Assembly (NCBI GenBank): GCA_030248135.1
Contig: JASANC010002726.1
Location: 1-64,000 of the forward strand
Length of the DNA stretch: 64,000 nt
Direction: 5' to 3'
Source: Theristus sp. LFF4_11
Taxonomy: Eukaryota; Nematoda; Chromadorea; Monhysterida; Xyalidae
Within the stretch, counting starts at the first letter, position 1; each line of letters begins with the position of its first letter. This document shows positions 24,383 through 35,642 of this stretch, piece by piece. The notes below the pieces were generated by a model, which had not been told where the DNA came from, searched no databases, and saw nothing but the letters and a program-made list of their open reading frames with translations. The position numbers and the translations under genes are program-made.

Positions 24383-25246
24383 TCTGAATTTGTGGCTTGA
24401 ATTGTATTGATTTTGTGGCGCACAGCCGGCTGAAGCTGAAATGTGACTCTTTGGGGCACTTCACTGCTGATGACCATTCACTTCTGTGGTGAGGTGAAGT
24501 GAGTGAATCATCTTTTGTTTCCCAAAAACATTTCAAGAAATTGCGCAACCAGTTTTTGAAGACGACAAACACCGCAATTACTTTTTTTTATCAGTTTGCT
24601 GGAACGAGAAGCAGCAATAGCAGCATTGTCCGAGATGGTGCAATCAGCAAACCGCTTTAGCCAAATTTATATCCAAAAACAACCGAAAATGCAATTTTGC
24701 GAGCCAAAAAATAGATTTCATAACGCAACCCGCTCCGCTATAACCCAATGATGATGTGTTTAGGGTGCAATCACAAATGCAGCATATATTTCACAACAGA
24801 CGAACACCGTACTTCAAAGCAGTTTTTCTTCTTCAACTTATAAAATTGAACGCATGAAAACCAAAACTCTCAAAAACTAAGTGCAGTTCGAAAGAAAACA
24901 AACGAAACTAGAGTAAAAAAACTAGAGTATCTCCCATCGTGGACAAAAAAGCATTGATATTAACAACTGTTCTTTGAGAAACATCAGCCATTGTTTCCTT
25001 TGCAAGACGTACTTCTTATCCGGCGCATTTGTAACCATCAGACAGCAACAATTCTGCGTTTTGTCATTTTCCAGAGTTCCTAAAAATGCAGCTTGATAAT
25101 AAAACTTGTTCTGGTACTCGTGTTAACTTTAACTTTTTAATAAGTTACGAATGCAAATTCTGTCAAAATCAAATACAGTAAACAAAATAGAATTTGACCG
25201 CAACTCTGTTCTGTTTTGTTCTCAGCGCCTCAGGCCAAAACCTTTG
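24383..25246. other. intergenic between two minus-strand genes
   Basis: About 860 bases separate the PDAP1 homologue's start codon from the METTL22-like stop. The sequence is AT-rich with no open frame of note. It must hold the PDAP1 promoter; no element is recognisable. Confidence 0.5.
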
Positions 25247-28200
25247 CTAACAGCAAACCATGAATGCGCTGCGTTCATAGCGCACGCACGCCTGCCCGAA
25301 CGTGTCCCAGTCGATCTGCTCGGCGCGCCAGCCGTCAGCGCCGTCTGGGGCGCACAATTCGTCCAAACGGTCCGTGAAATCGTTGTAAGCCGAACACACG
25401 GGCGCCTGCGTTGTCGCACAGTAGTTCCACCTGCAAGAATCGCATCGGAGAACGTCCAGAGCTGAAGACCGTGCACTTGTGGTTTCTTATTGTGTGACTA
25501 TTCTTGCTTAAAAGAACAACCCGTAGTACAACACCAATAACAATACAATTTTTTATTTCCACCTCTGTTCCACGGTGAGCAGCACCACAACAGACGGGTT
25601 CATTCTTCCGATGTTTGCGATCAGGTGGAATAATGCGTTTGTCGCTGAGCGGTCGTAGATTACTGAAAACAAAAAACACGTGAAATGCTGATTGTAAGAC
25701 GGCGCACGCTGACGTAAGAATGTTGCGCGCTGCTGTGTCAACCGGCGGCATTCATGGAGCAGTAATTAGTGGCGCGTAGCTGTGTTGTTATACACTAAAT
25801 ACTGCTTCATAAATGCCCTTTTAATTGATGAATTAGCAACATTACTGTGTTATAAGTTATAACCGAGTGCACTGTTATCAGACAAGAACCACATTTAGAA
25901 AAAAGACAAGCAATCGACAAGCCATAACTTGGATGTATGCCATAACTTTCGATGACTGAAAACGTTGCACACTGACAAACACACAGGCACTCGCGCTTTG
26001 GCCAGTGTGTTTGGCTTGTGACTGCAAAACAGCGTGAGCTCAAAAAGTGCACAGTCTTCCGACCGGGACTTTACCATCAGCGGCGAGCACAAAGTCACAT
26101 CGGCACAAATTGTCCAAAAACTCAGAGCTGGCGGCCACACCAAAAGCGTTGTCTGCTTTCGCTGACCAATCAACATGCTGCACATGAATTCTGCCCTTCA
26201 ACGTGTCTTGATTCAGCGCCACGTTCCGTCGCAGAAGCTCTAACGATGACTCGTCGTTGTCTGTGAATACCGTACTATCATTTTTTGGGTTCTGCGACTC
26301 AATGCGTTTGCAGACGTCGAATGGAAACGTCACTTTCTTTCATATGTGATTTCTATTTGACGTTCCACAGCAAAAAAAAACAACACACTGGCATACATGA
26401 ACTGCCGGTGCCGGGCTCAGTGTGATATCACATGAGCTCATGCGTGATTGCTGCTCTGTGAAACGTATGGCAGCATATAAAGGCCCGTTCATACCTGACG
26501 TATGCAGACGTGCGTCGACGTACGTCAGGTATGAACGGTAGTATGCAGTAACACGAGACCTAAAGTGACGTGGCGTGCCGTACATGCGTATGTCTGTATG
26601 AACGGCAGTATGCAATAGCACGGACGTGCCGTGCCCCATGCGCATACGTCAGGTATAAACGGGCCTTATTTGCCAGTGTGTTTGTGACAGTGTAATAACT
26701 ATCTAGATAACATAAGAGCACGGTCTTCGCACGGCAACTTTACCAACAAACAATCGTACATTACACACCCCAATCGCACATTCATGAAAAAAACATGTGA
26801 AAAAAATCACCTGTCGCCCAAACGTCTGCCGGAATACAAGATGCAGTAACAATCGACAACAAGCCATTGCCAGCGCCCAATTCCACGACAACAGTATTCT
26901 GACAGAAAAAGAATGGGACGGCTAGGTGTGGTATTGGTTCACTTCACAAGAGTCACACGGGTATGGTATTCAAGTGCCACACTTTCGGGTCACACGCAGT
27001 GTAAATGATCCTGATCATCAAGGAAGAGATTGCTGCAAAACTGGTTGGTCTACCTAATACTTTCGCAGCACATGACCGCCATGCAGCTCTCGGGCGCAAC
27101 GCCGAGCTGATGATGAGTTGCAACACTCGTCAGACGTAAAACAAGAACACAACAACAATCATTGCACGTTTAGCAGCAAGCCCCTCTAAAGACAGTATCC
27201 TGTGTGCGTACTCGGTTGTGTCCGCTGAGCTTTACTGTTCAGCATCAGAACAATCAGTTCGGTTTTACAGTCCAAAACAATGCTCACAGACCTTTCTGAC
27301 GAACGCGCCATTAGCAATGACATAATCGGCCATCAGCAGCGCGCCCGGCCAAACCTGCAAGCCGACGTGTGCTAATCGGGTGGCAGTGCAGTGTTCTGCA
27401 GGGAAAAATTCATGTGTGAACTGGCATCACGCGCAACCAATCAACGTGTAATCATCATGATCGCACTGCTCTTCCAACTAGAAACTTTCGGATTTGCCTG
27501 CCCCTCGTGGATATAGCGGTCGTTGCGAACCGAAATTTGGAAGCGAAATCGGGCTCGGAAACCTAAACCACACGTGCCCGTGCGCTCCAATCTCTGAAAT
27601 AGCCTGCCGACTGACTTGGTTCCACGGCAGGGGCGAAGCGAACGAATGTTCCACCTGGACCCGAATATCTTTCTCCGAGTTACCGAACCAAAATGAGAAG
27701 AACGGCGTGTGTTCCAAAAAATTGAAAAAATGCATTTTCTGAATCCTCCAACCAACCAATCGTGAATATCAGTTTCGTTTTCTTTGGTCGCCGTCTGACG
27801 CTCAAATCGCCATCCGGATCGATTTCGACTTCAGCCTTGTCTGAAAATTTTGTCAGATCCTGAAAACCAACGTTCCGGAAGAAACAAACACACTGGCACA
27901 AGAGCGTCGCAGCATAATTCACATCCAAACCTATGGAGTTGTCACGTTCTTCAATAGTGTTCGTCCCATCATCGGCATCACTGACAAACTCGTAACGACT
28001 CCGGTAAACTGAAATTAATTCATGTCGATTTAGTTTTTTGGTCAAATCTGAAGTGTTTGTTCGAAGACCGCGCACTTCGTCGACCACGCTAGTCACACAC
28101 AGCACAAACACACTGGCTGTCACGTGCAGGGCGTAACGACTCGCATGTTGATGGACTGTGCGGCCAACACTACCACACCAACCTTGATAGTCCCGGATTT

Positions 28201-28303
28201 TGCGATCAGTCGCAAACGCACTGGAGCACGCACAGTTTTGGTGGACGTCCGAGGACACAAAATCGATTTCGTCATTGACTGAGCAACACGGTTGAATTTC
28301 CAT
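25247..28303 (-). CDS. METTL22: METTL22-like protein-lysine methyltransferase
   Basis: Nine exons, all phase-checked: 28303-28183, 28116-27931, 27840-27757, 27668-27616, 27354-27292, 26898-26811, 26260-26075, 25662-25563, 25430-25247 (354 residues; human METTL22 about 404). The N-terminal region ends with the acidic family block DPDGDLSVRRRP. Then come DIRVQVEHSFASPL, VWPGALLMADYV, SAM-binding motif I (VVELGAGNGLLSI), motif II region (TDNDESSLELLRRNVALNQ), the DW motif (VQHVDW), FVLAADVIYD and LLTVEQRWNY. This order is that of the METTL21/METTL22 family, seven-beta-strand enzymes that methylate lysine in proteins; METTL22 is known to act on Kin17. The C-terminus ends ERSAFMVCC. Two small transposons lie in its introns (26481-26666 and about 25744-25819). 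Confidence 0.9.
25744..25819. mobile_element. hairpin MITE, family C, short copy
   Basis: GGCATTCATGGAGCAGTA at the left is inverted relative to TACTGCTTCATAAATGCC at the right, matching the arms of the family C copies at 38221 and 42470. It lies in the METTL22-like intron between exons 26260-26075 and 25662-25563. Confidence 0.65.
26481..26666. mobile_element. MITE family B, copy 1
   Basis: Inverted ends AGGCCCGTTCATACCTGACG and CGTCAGGTATAAACGGGCCT, 186 bases, flanked by TAA on the left (26478-26480) and TAT on the right. A second copy with perfect TAA flanks is at 59490-59614. It is intronic to the METTL22-like gene. Confidence 0.85.
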
Positions 28304-28779
28304 TGTTGTTGTTGATTTGTTTTATTATTCTTCTGCAACATGCAGACGCGACGGGAACAACAAGCTGGTGTGTCATGCATTCGATTATACTCACAGCACA
28401 CCACAGACAATCAGCGTTGATAAGATAGCTTAAAAAACGCCGCTACTGGGCATTTCACTGCTGAAGCAACTAAAACAAATATAATGCCAAAGCAATGAAG
28501 AATATCTCCAGTATTAAAACTGAGATCCGTGACTGAGCTCGTCACGTGAATTAACGGGTCTATAAAGTCTGTCCAAAGTGCAGATGATGTGTATTCTTGC
28601 AGTTTATTCCGCGAACATGCAACAAAAATCCTGATTTCAGTTCCTATCCACAGCTGAAATCAGAAGGAAACAACAATTCAGGTTGAAATCAAGCAACACC
28701 GAACAAAACAATCCTGCGGTTCGCGAAATAAAATGAAATGAATGAAAACAGAACGATAACACACTGTTGTTTTGTTGGT

Positions 28780-29880
28780 GCGGGGTCAACTCCGGCCCAC
28801 GCATTTCCGGCCCACGCATTAGCGTCCCGACATTTCCGGCCCACCCATTACCGGCCCACCCATTACCGTCCCACCCATTACCGGCCCGACATTTCCGGCC
28901 CACTCATTTCCGGCCCACTCATTTCCGGCCCGCCCATTACCGGCCCAGCCCAATAATCAGTTCTTCCTTCGCTGTATTTTGCTACGGACAACGAAAATAA
29001 ACTGAAACTGCACTCTAAACTGTACTACCTGCTCACCGACATGCTTTTAACAAAAATATTTAAAATTTTTCATTTCGGTTTCAGTTTTCATTTCGCTCCG
29101 ATTTGTTCCTGACATTGGATAAAATGTCTCTGTTTGAATTGCGTCGATGAATCAGTTGTGTTTTTATTTATTGCTTTGTTCCGATTGATTTAGCACTTTC
29201 AATTTTAATGACAACAACACATGGGTCGACAAAAATAAGAGCTTTCGAACCTCGCTGACGCGCTGAGTTCGAATTTTGTATTCAACACAGAGCCAAATTC
29301 AATCATTTTAATCCTTAAAATAAGCAAAAACTTTTATGAAAATTGCCCCTCTAACCAAATTTGGACATGTGGATCAGTGGGTCGCATCCACAACCAGGTT
29401 GTGTTTCTTAATCCTAATCATTCCTAATCCTAAACCTAATCCTAAGCCAAGCCTTTTTGATAAGGTGAAAATGATCAATTTGGTTTTTGACTTTTTTCTT
29501 TCCAGTGTAATAGGGCAGGGCCGCAGGGGCAACGCTACAGCACATGCACATCTCTTAATAATGATGCATCACGAAAAAATCCGATTGAAAAAAAGAATAA
29601 AAAAATCGAACCCTAGTTCAATGTGTAACCGCCTGATCAATGTGATTTTCCTAATGAAATATAGCAGTGGGTGGTAGTTGAAGTCACTGAAGCGAATATT
29701 GGGCTGGGCCGGTAATGGGTGGGCCGGAAATGAGTGGGCCGGAAATGCGTGGGACGCAAATGAACGGGGCCGGTAATGGGTGGGCCGGAAATGGGTGGGC
29801 CGGAAATGAGTGGGCCGGAAATGTTGGGCCGGAAATGCGTGGGCCGGAAATAACGGGACGCAAATGAACGCACGCCGTTT
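28780..29880. mobile_element. foldback element 2 (GGCCGGAAATG arrays)
   Basis: Left arm about 28788-28953 is a tandem array of a unit like TCCGGCCCACNCATT; right arm about 29697-29866 is the same array inverted (GGGCCGGAAATGNGTG). The arms end inward at GGCCCAGCCCAATA and its inverse TATTGGGCTGGGCC. A core of about 740 bases includes degenerate CCTAA repeats (29404-29450) and a segment shared with foldback element 1. It has no long open frame outside the arrays. Confidence 0.75.
29280..29440 (+). repeat. dispersed repeat also found at 48290-48430
   Basis: The segment around CTTTTATGAAAATTGCCCCT and TTTGGACATGTGGATC is clearly related to 48340-48430 (CCTTTTTATGAAAATTACCC, CATGTGGATCCAAAACCAG). 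This copy is inside the core of foldback element 2; the other lies just beyond the 46078-48168 element, in the same orientation. Confidence 0.65.
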
Positions 29881-30524
29881 TGTTTAACACCCATAAAACA
29901 GTTTTGTTTAGCCATGGAATTCAGCTTCTGCCGTGTTATGGTCTTCTTGACCCGATCTTTGTGCGTTATTCACGATTGTCGAGAAAAGACTAACCATTGA
30001 AAAACTTAAAGCACAACAGAAAAATTTGAAAAGCTTTCAGTCAGTCCAGACGGTAAGATCGTGTCGAAGATCATGCCAGCTGATCAAAACTGCGCTTATA
30101 ACAAAATTTTGACATTCGATTGGAAAGTAAAAAATCGATTGATACTGCAAAACAACAGAATGAACGTTCTTCTCAATTTGGAATCAATCATTGAGTGCAA
30201 ACCAATGTGATGAAACAATTCAAACGAACCAATGTCACAATCTTGAAGACAGAAAGAGTAATGATAGTTTTTTGGACGACGCACACCATTAACTAGTCTT
30301 ACGTTGATTGGTTGTGTGACAGACTAAAACGAAACATTCAATCAGCTCATGGCATGCAGTGGTAAGATCAATTGTGAAGGATCGAAAATTAGAAAATGTT
30401 CAAAAATCTAATGTAGGCAAGCAAGAAAACCTTTATGACTGAAATAACAAAAAACGCTCGGTTACCACAACAATAAACTGCTCTGTGGTGATTGCTTGAT
30501 AAAGTTATGATCTTTTCTTTTGGT

Positions 30525-30710
30525 CCCGCAACTCAATGCGCGCATAGATAGGTAAACAGTTTCATGGATGACGCGGGAATTCAACATTGACAAAGTGATC
30601 CGAGTCCCTTAGGTGACTTTGAATTGCCACTTAAAGATTGAAACTAGTTTCCTTTCTACGTCTGCACACGCATTCAGTCGCAGAACTTGAAAAATTGATA
30701 ATATATGAAA
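30525..30710 (+). repeat. dispersed repeat F, copy 1
   Basis: About 185 bases beginning TTGGTCCCGCAACTCAATGC and ending GCATTCAGTCGCAGAACTTG. Related copies are at 44338-44540 and 60172-60345, all in the same orientation. Its ends are imperfect inverted repeats around ACTCAATGCG and CGCATTCAGT, so it may be a degenerate DNA transposon remnant. Confidence 0.7.
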
Positions 30711-31445
30711 GATATAAAAGTAAAGTCAAATGCCAAATCTCCGCGCATATATGCGTGTGTAGATGAGTACTGTTATGAGAACGGTTTACGGTATCCAGCG
30801 CATTGGTCTCAACACGACCATTATGCGTATTATACGTCTCTCCTACCTCAGTATTATGTGCTGTTCTCACAGTACCACACAGTAACTGTGTGTGTACATG
30901 AAAGAAAATGAATCAAATAATGATACTTACTTAAAAAATCGAGAAATAACACGTTTTTTCACAATTTGCTCGTCCCCGTACGCCTGGAAACTTTGCAACG
31001 AGATTGTGTCGAGACCAAGTATGTTCAATCGATACCGTAATCCATCGAGCCGCAGATGTGGCATTTGCCCATGGTCGCATCAGACACGACTAGCAAACAG
31101 CATAAAATATCGAGAAATCTTGAAGTTTTGCGAAACAAAGTGAAAGAAAAACAATAGATAATCGTCTGGAACAGTACACTAAACTTCACAGTACTCAGTC
31201 ACAAAAACTCATGCGTGTAAGTTTGCTAAGTATTCCGTAAAAATCTCGAATCGCCGAATCAAGACGATAAAAAAACCAGTCGTTCTCACGACAGCCATCA
31301 CATAAGCCATCAGAATACCAAAGAAATGCAGACCTAATTGGGAAAATCGGCCAAAAGCCATCAAGCACAAAGTTGTGAAACACCATCTACAGTTCACAGC
31401 TGATCAACATTGATTTTTATAGACATTTCCGACAACATAACGACC

Positions 31446-34400
31446 CTATTTCGTCTTCTTCGTCTCGTTGTCCGTCTTCACCGGTCCATTGCGTTGCTCG
31501 AGCGCAGTCTCACCGCTCGCAGTCTCCTGACCGGCATCAGCCGCAACCGCCGCCGCCTCCGTCTGTCCGTCGCTCGCCGCCGCCGGCTGTCCGGTGTGAT
31601 CCAGGCCGGTCGTGCCAAACTCGTTCATACGGGTCGGATCGACGCGATAGATCCACCGCTGATAGAGATAGACGAGGAAGACGATGTCGTCGCGAAAGCA
31701 GCCGATACGATACATGGTCGGCATGCGGATGACGAACGCGAACAGGTCGTCGATGAACGTGTTGATGAACTTGTACGTCAGCATACGCCACGGTAGGTGC
31801 GCCACCGACTTCAGCTTGTAGTTGATGAATAATTGCGGCGTCATCATGATGAAGCCGAACGTCAGCAGGAAACCGTAGAGCATCGAGAGCACCCAGCTGT
31901 ACCAGCCGCGGTGCTCCACGTAGATCAACGAGTAGATCGCGTAGCACACGAGCAGCGGATAGAGCAGCCACGAGAGATAACGGAATGCCATCTGCAGTGT
32001 ACGTGTGGGTGTGCAGTTGCAGCAGTTTGTGATGGTGAAACACCGGTTTTATTTCTAATGCCAACCCTGGTTGCAGATTATGCACTGAAACTTCTGTCTG
32101 ATATTCACTAAAGTAAGATTGTAGTTACTTATTGAATTGCGAGAAAAAGTTGAAAAACAAACAATTTACACGACGGACTGGAAGTAAGCCGAAAAACCAG
32201 TTCATATTGACGAATTGGCTGACGTATGTCGACGTACGTCAAAGATACGACTCCATGGACGGTTGCATGTGATAACATTAGACGGGACGTGGACGTGCTT
32301 TTTAATGTGATCAGTACGAACGGGTCTTCCTTTGCAACCAAACTCACTTGATCATATTCCTTTGTTGAGCTCTCCACGTAGCTGCCTTTGTCCTTGAACA
32401 GCAGTCTCGGCACAACGCCAAACCAACGAGTCTCGCGGTCGATTGAAACGTCGAGCACTTTCGGCACTTTCCAGAGCTCGATCAACAGGCCGATACCGAT
32501 CGAGACTTTCACCATGAAGTTTGTGTCATTGTCCAGGACGTACCTGAAGCGTTTTGGAGAGGTTTGAGACGAAGCAAACGATGAATTGAGATCACACAAC
32601 ACAAAAAAACGATGAATTGCATGAATTTAGGAAAAAAAACAGGAAACCAATTAGACGGAAAAAAACCGTAACCAGATCGAAAAAATAGAAACTACAAAAC
32701 CAAAAAACGAGGAATACAAAAAAGACCGAATCACAAAAACCAACAAAATGAAATCAATCATAACCAAACACAAAACACATAAAAACAAACAAAACAAAAA
32801 ACCGAAAAGGCAATGTCGAGCCGAAACAAACGCCGCAAACGAGACTCACAGCAGCACGATGACGGAGGTGAACATGCTGAAGAGCACCGAGCGAACCGAA
32901 AGACCCTCGAGCGATTGACGCGACCGCCAGAACTGAATGTCGTTCTTGAACGCGAGAAACTCGAACACCGTGTGCAACAGCGACGCGAAGATCGTCACGC
33001 CTGCGCAGAGGGTGCACGTTGAATGCGAATGCAACTTCCCAGAGGCATTTTTTCGGTTTCATTCGGAGGTCGCAACGGTAAAATAACAGCCGGTTTGAAA
33101 AAAAAAACCGTTTTCCGATTTTGGCTGCATGTCTGAGCGAGCGTTCGCCCTTACATGTGCATGAGACTCTCGAAAAAATCATTCAAGCACTGCCTGGCTG
33201 ACGGCAACACAGTGGTAATCAACAGCAATACCTCTCCGCCCGCAATGGCAGAAATCAACAACAAAACATTCTTCACACCGACCAAGCAAAATCGGATTTG
33301 TTTCCAAGAGCGCTTGCTTGATCGAGTCCTGGTCGTCGTCCTCTTCGCCCGTTTCACCGCTCAACATTGAAGTCCACCTTTTGAAAAAAAAAAATTTTTG
33401 CTGCAACATCTGAATAAGAACAACATGGTTCTGCTAAGAGAAACAAGGTCGTATGTAGGTCTTTTTTTTCGTTCGTTCGGATCGGACGATTAAAAACTGC
33501 TCAAATGTGCAGTCCAGCTATATCGTTGGACCAATCAGTCAATCGGCATGAATTACCGTTGCACTGTGCGCGGAAACAATCAACAAACTCATCAACGTCC
33601 AACCGACTTATTGCGCATCTGTTGGCTCGCATATAGCTGCCATCTGAACAGCGATATCGGCGAGTATGTGATCGACAGATTCACATATTCCACGGTGTCG
33701 TTCAACGGTTGATAATCGGAGCCCAGATTCCAGTAATCGTTGAAGAAGAACACTGGATAGTACGCCGACGCACTGACGTCAAACTCCACGTATTCGTCGA
33801 GCGGAGGCGGCAGCGAACCTGCGGTGATTCGTGTTTTTTTTTCGTTTTTGTCCGGGGCACTTTCTGTTGAAAATCAAGGATCAGCCCCCCACGGGGTAAT
33901 GGTGTCTGCAGCACTGACAGACTGATCTGATGTGGAACCAGGTAGCAAACAACAGACATTGAAACCTTTATATTACTAATCGTTCAGCGCATCATGTCGA
34001 AAACTATGAGGATAAGTAACAACCACCTGGACCGACTCAGAAGTTTGCCACTGGAACTGGAGTGTACTGTAAACGAGTGAGTACACTGGAGTGTAGAGAG
34101 TACGCGCGAGAAACGAATGCAAGCAACTACAGAAGCATGCAGACAACACTACAAAAAAACTACCTTTCTGCCACGCAGTGTAATCTTCGACAATATTGAT
34201 TGTCAGATTCGGATGCCAATGCGACAATATTTCACTGTTCATGATTTCCGCTTTTCGCTGTTCCTCTTCGGTCGCCTCCGTGGCACCCGTCAACAGATTC
34301 TGCGTTTTGCGATATCTGGAGAAAAAATGAAATGATTTGTCTGTGTCCCCGTCCCGTCCGAAGGGCACAAACGTGTCACATGAATCAAGGGTGATCAAGC

Positions 34401-35642
34401 AAGAGGGTTGTTGTACCACATCATGGCCGAATAAATAAGGCAGCCCTTGTATTCTCCCTCAAGGATGGATCAGTCGCACACCAGGTTTTTCAAAAATGCC
34501 TGTATAGTATAATTCCATTCCATGTTTACTCAGCTATTCCGTAAAAAACTTACCGCAGACTTAAAGATTTCCTCATTCGAATTCTTTTTCAAACTGGTTG
34601 ACGAACACCGCCTGCAAACTGCTTAATTACCCTAGTCAGCAGTCACCGTTCGCTCGAGTCGAGGAGACAGAGGAGATCACCAAAAAACACCATCACCAGC
34701 ACAAAATCGAAATCAACACTAAAAAACCACCGAGAAAACAACGAACGTTTTGCGCTTGTATTTGTTCAGTCGTCGCGACCGATAGATGGTGTAGCGTTTG
34801 TTGTACGAGTGCGAGGTCGGATCGGGCGAATCGCCGGCCCTGACGACGAACACGTGCGCGTACATGCTGCCGTTGCTGCGCAGCGCGGCGCTCGTTCGTA
34901 TCGCGCGCGTCTCCGTGTAGCTGCCGTCGCCGGCGTCGCCCGACTGCCAGTCGCCGTAGACCAACTCCGGCTGCATCCAGAACAACCGAGAGCCGTCCGA
35001 GAAGTCGACGAAGCGATCCATCGTGTCGCTCAGATAGACGTACAGATCGAACTCCATGCCTTTCTGGTAGATGTTGCGCGCTGGGGGGAACGCGGGACGA
35101 GCGGGCGCAGCGCCGCCGCCCGTTTCGTTCTGGTTTGGTCCTGGAATGGTGGTGGGCGGTTTTTAAGCACTTTTTGGCGTTTGCATATGTCTGTGGGCAG
35201 TTTTATATACGTGAGCAGTGTTTGAAAAGTGAGGAGTTTTACTTTTTTGTTCGAGAGAATTCCACAAATTAGTGCTTATCCATGTGTGAGCTACGTCTAG
35301 TCAGAACTGACGTCTGACGAGTTTTTCAGACTTTTTCTGCCAGTCGTTTTCGAAACAGTTTTCGCATTCTGACTGAATTGTGTTTCACAATAAAAAAAAC
35401 TAAATGACAGTCAGTGTCAGGTCAGTGCCAAAACTTCAAACTGAAATCAAAAGCTCACCCGTCGGTCCTTGCCGCCATCCGCGCATCATGCTTGAAATGA
35501 AATAAATCACCAGCATTCGTGTCACCAATCCTTTCAACAATCCCCACATGTTCACTGGCGCCTGTTGTTGTTGTTGGTTTGCTTCACCTTCACCGGCTGC
35601 CACATCAGCGGCTGGAGCGTTTGCAACCGCGTTGTCGGCCAT
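31446..35642 (-). CDS. CLPTM1: CLPTM1 (cleft lip and palate transmembrane protein 1 family)
   Basis: Eight exons, all phase-checked: 35642-35459, 35140-34747, 34315-34164, 33818-33608, 33377-33283, 33000-32850, 32543-32348, 31991-31446 (642 residues; human 669). The N-terminus is Ala/Gln-rich, then a membrane anchor (LVTRMLVIYFISSMM), a large lumenal domain with several NxS/T sites, and a block of membrane segments beginning at VTIFASLLHTVFEFLAF. Family hallmarks are SHWHPNLTINIVEDYTAW, FFFNDYWNL, FKNDIQFWRSRQSLEGLS, SYVESSTKEYD and GWYSWVLSMLYGFLLTFGF. The tail is low-complexity and acidic. CLPTM1 is a multipass ER protein; in vertebrates it retains GABA-A receptors in the ER. The coding sequence appears intact. 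Transposon fragments lie in the introns at about 34416-34541 and 32185-32330. Confidence 0.96.
32185..32330. mobile_element. MITE family B, degraded copy
   Basis: Contains GACGTATGTCGACGTACGTC and ends ACGAACGGGTCTTCC, both recognisable relatives of family B ends, in a CLPTM1 intron. Ends are too decayed to show a target duplication. Confidence 0.5.
34416..34541 (-). mobile_element. TA-flanked MITE (family D), internally deleted
   Basis: Left end CATGGCCGAATAAATAAGG and right end CATGTTTACTCAGCTATTCC match the two ends of the 255-267 base copies elsewhere, but the middle is mostly missing (126 bases left). It lies in CLPTM1 intron 2 and is followed by TA. Confidence 0.7.

Larger units (their letters stand above)
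28304..31445. other. intergenic, repeat-rich
   Basis: Apart from a foldback element (28780-29880) and a dispersed repeat (30525-30710), I find no coding segment between the METTL22-like start and the CLPTM1 stop. Minus-strand open frames at 31195-31397 are AT-rich and unsupported. Confidence 0.5.

Noticed and set aside
28637..29000. Open frames with proline/histidine-rich periodic proteins
   Set aside because: They arise from the tandem GGCCGG arrays of the foldback arms, which are open in several frames on both strands.
29404..29455. CCTAA-like repeats resembling arthropod-type (TTAGG) telomere DNA
   Set aside because: Only a few degenerate units, inside the core of foldback element 2; no long array.
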